This document shows, one piece after another, positions 59,692-64,000 of a stretch of 64,000 nt of DNA. Made by a program: the position numbers and the translations under genes. The DNA comes from G965197555 sp965197555 (GTDB lineage Bacteria; Chloroflexota; Dehalococcoidia; Lucifugimonadales; UBA3495). The notes under the pieces are model-generated. The model worked only from the letters and a program-made list of their open reading frames with translations. It was not told the origin of the DNA and did not search any database. Every line of letters starts with the position of its first letter. Position 1 is the first letter of the stretch. The DNA is taken from positions 868,001 to 932,000 of the forward strand of contig OZ240213.1 in the NCBI GenBank assembly GCA_965197555.1. Direction: 5' to 3'.

Positions 59692-60255
59692 TCAGCAGGC
59701 GTCGTCCATGACCCGTCTCAGGACCATAATCAACTCCTGGCACCCGTCTACTCCGTAGAGCTCCAGGAGGGAGTTAGCCAACTTTCCCTTGTCTGGAGAT
59801 GCTGTAATAGTCTTGGGCCGGTTGTATATGCCGGCCGCCCGCGCCGCCTCTGCGACGCTCTTGAATTCGCCACGTTCCATACGTTGCGCTGTTTCTGGAT
59901 GGTCGCGCTTGATACGAGCGGCCATGTAATCATTTGCGGTGTGTTTCCGCAGTGGCCGCGCCTGGATAGGAAGGAGCGCGGTTTTGGCTCGGGCCTCCGC
60001 CGCATCCCCGACCATCAGTTTTTCCTTCATGGCTTCTATGGAACCGTAGGGAGCTTCGTAGGGTATCTTCTCCCAAATTCGATATTCCTCTGCGGTTTCC
60101 CATACTTCCCTGTACCGGTTCACGTTGAAGTCAATCGACTTCCACATATTTTGCAACAAGCTTACGGTCTGCCAGCACCATACGGGAGACCCGGGATCTT
60201 TCAGCTCCAAGGGGCCGACGTTGGCTATATCTTGCTCGGTCAGTTCCAATGCCAT
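59692..60255 (-). CDS. Unknown protein in the HNH-helicase operon
   Basis: A 187-residue soluble protein, mostly helical. Readable features are an acidic N-terminus (MALELTEQDIANVGPLEL), a Trp-rich middle (WCWQTVSLLQNMWKSIDF), a segment typical of phage or replication-linked proteins (HPETAQRMERGEFKSVAEAA) and a helical end. GAGGAGG, placed inside the end of the helicase gene, gives a good ribosome site; the gap between the genes is 3 nt, so translation is coupled. I do not recognise the family. It is probably a partner of the helicase. Confidence 0.72.
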   Translation of the reverse strand: MALELTEQDIANVGPLELKDPGSPVWCWQTVSLLQNMWKSIDFNVNRYREVWETAEEYRIWEKIPYEAPYGSIEAMKEKLMVGDAAEARAKTALLPIQARPLRKHTANDYMAARIKRDHPETAQRMERGEFKSVAEAARAAGIYNRPKTITASPDKGKLANSLLELYGVDGCQELIMVLRRVMDDAC

Positions 60256-60258
60256 CGC

Positions 60259-62499
60259 CTATGCCTCCTCGTTCAGGATGTACAACAGTCGGCGCAATTG
60301 GTCCTCGTCCAGGGTTCTCAGCAGGTCGCCAGAGCGCACTCCTGACTGCCAGCGAATCTCGGCCTTTCGGTACAACGACTTCCAATTCTCCTGAATTTCC
60401 GACCCCAGGCTGTCCTTTGGGGAATTGCCTCCAGGTGCTTTTCGCAAACGACTGGCAGCTTTCGCTTTAACTCGCTTGTCAATGTTCTTCCGCAGTGTTT
60501 CCATGCGCCCTTGGACGTTATCAATGAAACCCTCATCGGCAATCGCAGCGGACGGAGCGGGCGCTTTCGGCGCCTCTTCGGTCCCGACGAGGTGGTCCCT
60601 GGCGTATTCTTGGGCTGCCTTCGCAATAGCATCGCCGAGTTTGGCTTTGCCAATAACCCGCGTTAGAGCAGAGTCATCGTCGAATATGGCGTCGACGTAT
60701 GGCCGGGTGCTGCCCGGGGCAATTGTGCCGTCGGAGTCCGTCAAGAATTCGCCTTCTTGCGTCCCTGTCGCTTCCCATGTGGTGAGAGGTGCAGGCGGTA
60801 GGGCTGGCTCGAAAGTCCCTTCGATGACCTCGCCCGTTTCCTCATCCCATTGGATTGTGGCACTGGCACCGCCCAAATCGTAGATGAGGTCGTTGTAAAG
60901 CGCCCTGCCCCTGCACTCGTCCGGTGTGATATACGTGGCCCTTAGCACGGCTTCCCCTGCATCGCGCTCCCAGCGGGTACAAATTCGCATAACGCGTTGG
61001 ACAAAAGACACTGGAGTGCGGACGGTGGATAGGTCCAAGGCCACCTTCAAGCGGGCAATGTCCAGTCCGGCACTGGCCATCATCTTCACCACAAGGACAT
61101 CCCCGCCACGTGGTCCATTGGCGAACTCTTCAATGGTTTGAGCCGGGTCGCCGTCAATCTTGGAGGTAGCGATGACGACCTTGAACTCTGGTCCTTCTTC
61201 CCGGAAGTTTTCTTGCACCATGTTGGCATACTGATTGACATTTTGATTGTTGACTTCGTCGTGCTCATCGTCTAAGTCGCTACCATCATCAGCCCCGACG
61301 AAAACTATTCCCGCTGTCTCTGGAGCGTCTTTCTGACGGTATCTGAGGTTTCTCACCAGGCGGCGAACTCCCTCCTTGACCACAGCCGGATTGCGGACCG
61401 CCTCGTATAGGGCGCGACGCGAAGAAATCTCACCCAATCCAGATAGCAGATAGTCCTCATAGCCATCCATCCCATGCTCCCGCAGGTCCACATCGTAGGA
61501 CTCACGGCTCACTTGGCACAACACCGATTCTTGCCATGCCTGCTGAAACGTGGTGACGTGGTGGGCCACCAGTTTGTATACAACCCGCTGCCCTTGCTTA
61601 AGGTAAACGTAGGCACCAAGGCGTTGTCGGCCTGACATTTCCTCAACCGATATGGTCTCTATCTCAAACCCCGGTATCGGTTGGCCGTCAGTCCGGTAGG
61701 GAGTGGCGGTACAAAGCACGATCTTGGCATGGGCATCCGCCAAGGACTCAATGGTCTTGCCCCAAGCGGTTTGGTTGCTGGCCGTATGAGCTTCGTCGAC
61801 AAAGATAACAGGGTACACGCCGTAACGAGACTTGAGGTGATCTATCCAGTGAAGGATTGTTGCCAAATTGCGACTCACCATCGAAGTGGTTGTAGCAACG
61901 AGTTCGCTGTCCACCATCTTTTGAATCTCAGGTCTGTCGGCCATGTTGTACGGAAAGATGCCTCGAACCCTTTCGCCTTTGGAATTGATACGCTCCAACT
62001 TTGTTTCGTACAATCGGAAACTCTGCGCCAGCTTCGCCTCGTTGACCATCTGATTGCGAAGCACCCGGCTCGGTGTCATCACCATCACGCCGCTGACTAC
62101 CCCTTGATGTAGCAGATAGAGGCCGCTCATTCGCATATAATCGGACTTGCCATACCTAGTCGGTAACACAATAGCTGTATGGCTCTCGCCCCTTTGCTGA
62201 ATACGGAGTAGAGTTTCGTCGAAGGCATCGCGTTGGCCTATCCGAAACTTATCCCTGTTAAATTCGAAAACGGGTAGTCGCTGCACGGTCTCGTCTCCCT
62301 TGCGTAAGTTGCAGGTCGGACACAGGGCCTGCATCTCAAAGACGTTGGTTCGCTGAATCACCGACCAAGGAATAACATGGTCGGCGTGCCAATCGTTTGG
62401 CAACGGATTGCCGCACTTCTGACATAAGCCATCTGCGTTGTAGTAGAGGGTTGCCCTTAAACCCGGGTCCCGCAGGAACCCGTTGGAATCCCTTACCAT
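60259..62499 (-). CDS. HNH nuclease-SF2 helicase fusion
   Basis: A 746-residue fusion. Residues about 25-70 form an HNH finger: CQKCGNPLPNDWHADHVIPW ... ALCPTCNLRKGDE, with both CxxC pairs and the His residues present. The SF2 motor follows: Walker A VLPTRYGKSDYM near 115, MTPSRVLRNQM, motif II VIFVDEAHTASN near 235, motif III LCTATPYRTDG, and the second RecA fold with VVKMMASAGLDIARLKVALD and VQRVMRICTRWERDAGE. The C-terminal 150 residues are unique to this protein. GGAGG precedes the ATG. It heads an operon with the unknown and zinc-ribbon genes, a plausible DNA-degrading defence system. Confidence 0.85.
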   Translation of the reverse strand: MVRDSNGFLRDPGLRATLYYNADGLCQKCGNPLPNDWHADHVIPWSVIQRTNVFEMQALCPTCNLRKGDETVQRLPVFEFNRDKFRIGQRDAFDETLLRIQQRGESHTAIVLPTRYGKSDYMRMSGLYLLHQGVVSGVMVMTPSRVLRNQMVNEAKLAQSFRLYETKLERINSKGERVRGIFPYNMADRPEIQKMVDSELVATTTSMVSRNLATILHWIDHLKSRYGVYPVIFVDEAHTASNQTAWGKTIESLADAHAKIVLCTATPYRTDGQPIPGFEIETISVEEMSGRQRLGAYVYLKQGQRVVYKLVAHHVTTFQQAWQESVLCQVSRESYDVDLREHGMDGYEDYLLSGLGEISSRRALYEAVRNPAVVKEGVRRLVRNLRYRQKDAPETAGIVFVGADDGSDLDDEHDEVNNQNVNQYANMVQENFREEGPEFKVVIATSKIDGDPAQTIEEFANGPRGGDVLVVKMMASAGLDIARLKVALDLSTVRTPVSFVQRVMRICTRWERDAGEAVLRATYITPDECRGRALYNDLIYDLGGASATIQWDEETGEVIEGTFEPALPPAPLTTWEATGTQEGEFLTDSDGTIAPGSTRPYVDAIFDDDSALTRVIGKAKLGDAIAKAAQEYARDHLVGTEEAPKAPAPSAAIADEGFIDNVQGRMETLRKNIDKRVKAKAASRLRKAPGGNSPKDSLGSEIQENWKSLYRKAEIRWQSGVRSGDLLRTLDEDQLRRLLYILNEEA

Positions 62500-62690
62500 T
62501 TTACAGCATCCTCCGCTGCCGGGGTCTCCAGTGAACCAACCAGCATCGAATACTCGAAACGCTTACCGTAGGCCCCTGGGATCATCCGACACACTTGGTC
62601 GATGCTGTCCATCGGCCTCTGATTGTGCTGCAAAAATTCGTTGACTTCCCCGGGCAGGTGCTTCGCCGACCAGTGGTGGTACGTTCCTAC
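62493..62690 (-). pseudogene. Out-of-frame C-terminal tail of the IS1595 transposase
   Basis: A shifted frame reads NGAESSWALL, then an in-frame TAG, then VGTYHHWSAKHLPGEVNEFL and CRMIPGAYGKRFEYSMLV, the conserved IS1595 end. So there is one frameshift and one internal stop. The frame ends at 62493, overlapping the start of the HNH-helicase gene by 7 nt. Confidence 0.7.
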
Positions 62691-63466
62691 CTATCCTTGG
62701 TTGAGCAGCGCCCAACTCGACTCGGCCCCATTGGTGGAGCCATCCCGTCCACGAACTCTTTGTCCGAGTGCCTGACCGCCCGGTGGTGCTGGTTGATTCC
62801 GACGTAGTCGGAGGCTTCATCAGCGTAGACCTGGGCCGCCGTCTCGGTGTGCTGGCGGGCAAACCTTTGTAGCGTGGTTGCATCGGTGGATTTCACCACC
62901 TCGGTCACTATCCGGTAGGTGGCCTGGTCCAACACCCTCGCCACCGGGTTCTTTCCCGCCATGCCCCGGCCAGCGTGCAGATTCTTGGACGCGTGCTTGT
63001 TAGCTTCATTGCCATCGATATAAGTCTCATCGGCCTCGACGGGGCCAGTGAACCTGTCTGGCAGCGGGTTCCACGCTTCCCTAATCCGATGGGCCATGTG
63101 CCAGGCGGACTTTTGGGAGATTCCCAGATACTGGTGCAGTTTCAAGGAGCTTACGCCCTTGAGGTTGGTGGCGTAGAGGAAAAAGGCGATGGCCCACTTG
63201 TTAATGGAGATGTGGGAACTGTGCATCAGAGTTCCTACTGTTACCGAGAAGTCCTTTTTGCAGGTGCGGCATCGGAAGGGAGCGGGCTTGCGGTTGGCCC
63301 GCCGTGAGATTTCCTTGCTCCCGCAGGCCACACAGGTCGGACCGTCGGGCCATCGTTGTTGGAGTAAAAACTCCTCAGCCTCCTTAACGGTGGAAAAGCG
63401 GTGAGCCGCTTCAATCAGGTTGATGCCCTTACGGTACGATTTCCCGGGCCTGTGCGAGCGGGGCAT
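62687..63466 (-). CDS. IS1595-family transposase (frameshifted)
   Basis: 259 residues as read. It has an N-terminal zinc ribbon (CVACGSKEISRRANRKPAPF, RCRTCKKDFSVTVGTLMHSS), a helical domain, and DDE-type acids in VEADETYIDGNEANKHA and QVYADEASDYVGINQ. The last acidic motif (NGAESSW) is out of frame: after KEFVDGMAPPMG the frame is wrong, and the remainder lies at 62493-62690. The transposase is therefore inactive as written. No inverted ends could be identified, so the element limits are unknown. It sits directly upstream of the HNH-helicase gene on the same strand. Confidence 0.82.
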   Translation of the reverse strand: MPRSHRPGKSYRKGINLIEAAHRFSTVKEAEEFLLQQRWPDGPTCVACGSKEISRRANRKPAPFRCRTCKKDFSVTVGTLMHSSHISINKWAIAFFLYATNLKGVSSLKLHQYLGISQKSAWHMAHRIREAWNPLPDRFTGPVEADETYIDGNEANKHASKNLHAGRGMAGKNPVARVLDQATYRIVTEVVKSTDATTLQRFARQHTETAAQVYADEASDYVGINQHHRAVRHSDKEFVDGMAPPMGPSRVGRCSTKDR

Positions 63467-63915
63467 AACTACTCTCCGTCAGCACAACTTTTGGAAGTAT
63501 AATACCCCAATCGCGCCCCTTAGGCGACCCGGTGGCGCTATGTGTGCGTAGTAAAGTACAAATCCCCAAACCAAAAGCCCCCGCCGTGTCAGCAGGGGCT
63601 TCTTCGCAACTCTATCCACTACAGGAGTGGCTGACCGCTCGTCACTTGGCAGTATCACCGCCGGACTGAAGGCTGGGTTAGACCGCCAGAGTGAAGGAAA
63701 TGCTGAAGGTTCTTGATTTTGTCCAGTTAGGTGGGCTTGGGTGCACGGTAGGCGGTACTATCTTCGAGATGTGGTTGGGGCAAGCCCCCTCTGTGCAGAA
63801 TTATGGAGGTACGGCGCCGGCTTCTGCAATATCGCCTACTCCTCGGCCGGCTATTTGCGCGACCCCACAACTTGCAACTGTATAGTCGGCAGGTTGTCAG
63901 GGATTTCCGCGTGTT
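63467..63915. other. Intergenic region beside the recombinase end
   Basis: About 450 bp. Apart from the hairpin at 63575-63601 I see nothing supported; a short open frame in it has no family resemblance or ribosome site. It may hold an attachment site or the IS1595 end, but no direct or inverted repeat could be matched by eye. Confidence 0.35.
63575..63601 (+). terminator. GC-rich hairpin with short T tract
   Basis: AAGCCCC (63575-63581) pairs with GGGGCTT (63595-63601) across a 13-nt loop, followed by CTTCG. It resembles an intrinsic terminator with a weak T tract and could work for either strand. Confidence 0.5.
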
Positions 63916-64000
63916 CTAGGCCAGTCCCAATGCCTTCTTCACGGTTCCCTGGGAAACATTCATTATCCGGGCGACCCGCCGGATCGACGGATTCTCAGCG
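63916..64000 (-). CDS. Serine recombinase/invertase C-terminal HTH (partial, runs off the window)
   Basis: The last 27 codons of a gene extending past the window end: AENPSIRRVARIMNVSQGTV then KKALGLA and stop. This is the helix-turn-helix tail of Hin/resolvase-type recombinases, or of a related HTH protein. The catalytic part lies outside the window. Confidence 0.6.
   Translation of the reverse strand, partial: AENPSIRRVARIMNVSQGTVKKALGLA

Noticed and set aside
63691..63885. 64-residue plus-strand frame near the window end
   Set aside because: No convincing ribosome site, no similarity to a known family, and Pro/Ala-rich low-complexity end.
1..64000. CRISPR arrays
   Set aside because: No regularly spaced direct repeats were seen on reading the window, and no cas genes are present.

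Overview
The window reads as a chromosome segment of an uncultivated Chloroflexota-like bacterium (SAR202/Dehalococcoidia type). This is inferred from gene content, not from a marker gene. The support is repeated flavin-dependent luciferase-like monooxygenases, several amidohydrolases and amidases, SDRs, a Ddn-type deazaflavin oxidoreductase, a CocE hydrolase and a DUF1501/DUF1800 pair. No rRNA, tRNA or CRISPR array was found.

Region 1 (1-28.8 kb) is ordinary metabolic chromosome: moaD-moaE; a TPR-SDR pair; a hydantoinase-like amidohydrolase; three luciferase-like monooxygenases; an amidase; an amidohydrolase-monooxygenase-alpha/beta hydrolase operon; an NHL propeller protein; DUF1501 and DUF1800; VOC, FAD oxidoreductase and SDR genes; a CPBP protease; a CocE hydrolase; and a three-gene 2-oxoacid/acetoin dehydrogenase operon closed by a strong terminator. 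The theme is breakdown of amides, cyclic ureides and oxidised organic compounds.

Region 2 (28.8-36.3 kb) is the edge of an accessory region. An IS701-family element (29204-30632) with 16-bp inverted ends and a CTAA target duplication interrupts a YIP1-type membrane gene. It is followed by an S24-type repressor with palindromic operators, a HicA-HicB-SecB-like toxin-antitoxin-chaperone operon, and a graveyard of tyrosine and serine recombinase fragments, with a chorismate-lyase-like pseudogene broken by an exact 8-bp duplication.

Region 3 (36.4-63.5 kb) is a defence and mobile-element island. Its centrepiece is an apparent type IV CBASS: a QueC-like protein (Cap9), a TGT-like protein (Cap10), a CD-NTase that starts Met-Gly-Gly, and a SLOG-domain putative effector. 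An XRE regulator/ImmA peptidase pair is transcribed divergently from it. Next come a type III-like Res, a PIN protein, a frameshifted Mod methyltransferase, a DUF5677-like protein and a RelE-like/UvrD fusion helicase. That helicase is cut off at about 50465, where a conjugation-like block begins (truncated replication-relaxation-like gene, VirD4/TraG-like ATPase, HTH/coiled-coil protein). Then follow a frameshifted type IIG/IIL restriction-methylase, an Mrr-like endonuclease, and an operon of an HNH-helicase fusion, an unknown protein and a zinc ribbon. A broken IS1595-type transposase follows, and the HTH end of another recombinase runs off the window.

Several accessory genes carry single indels, so genuine decay and assembly error must both be considered. 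All calls come from reading motifs by eye; no database search was run.
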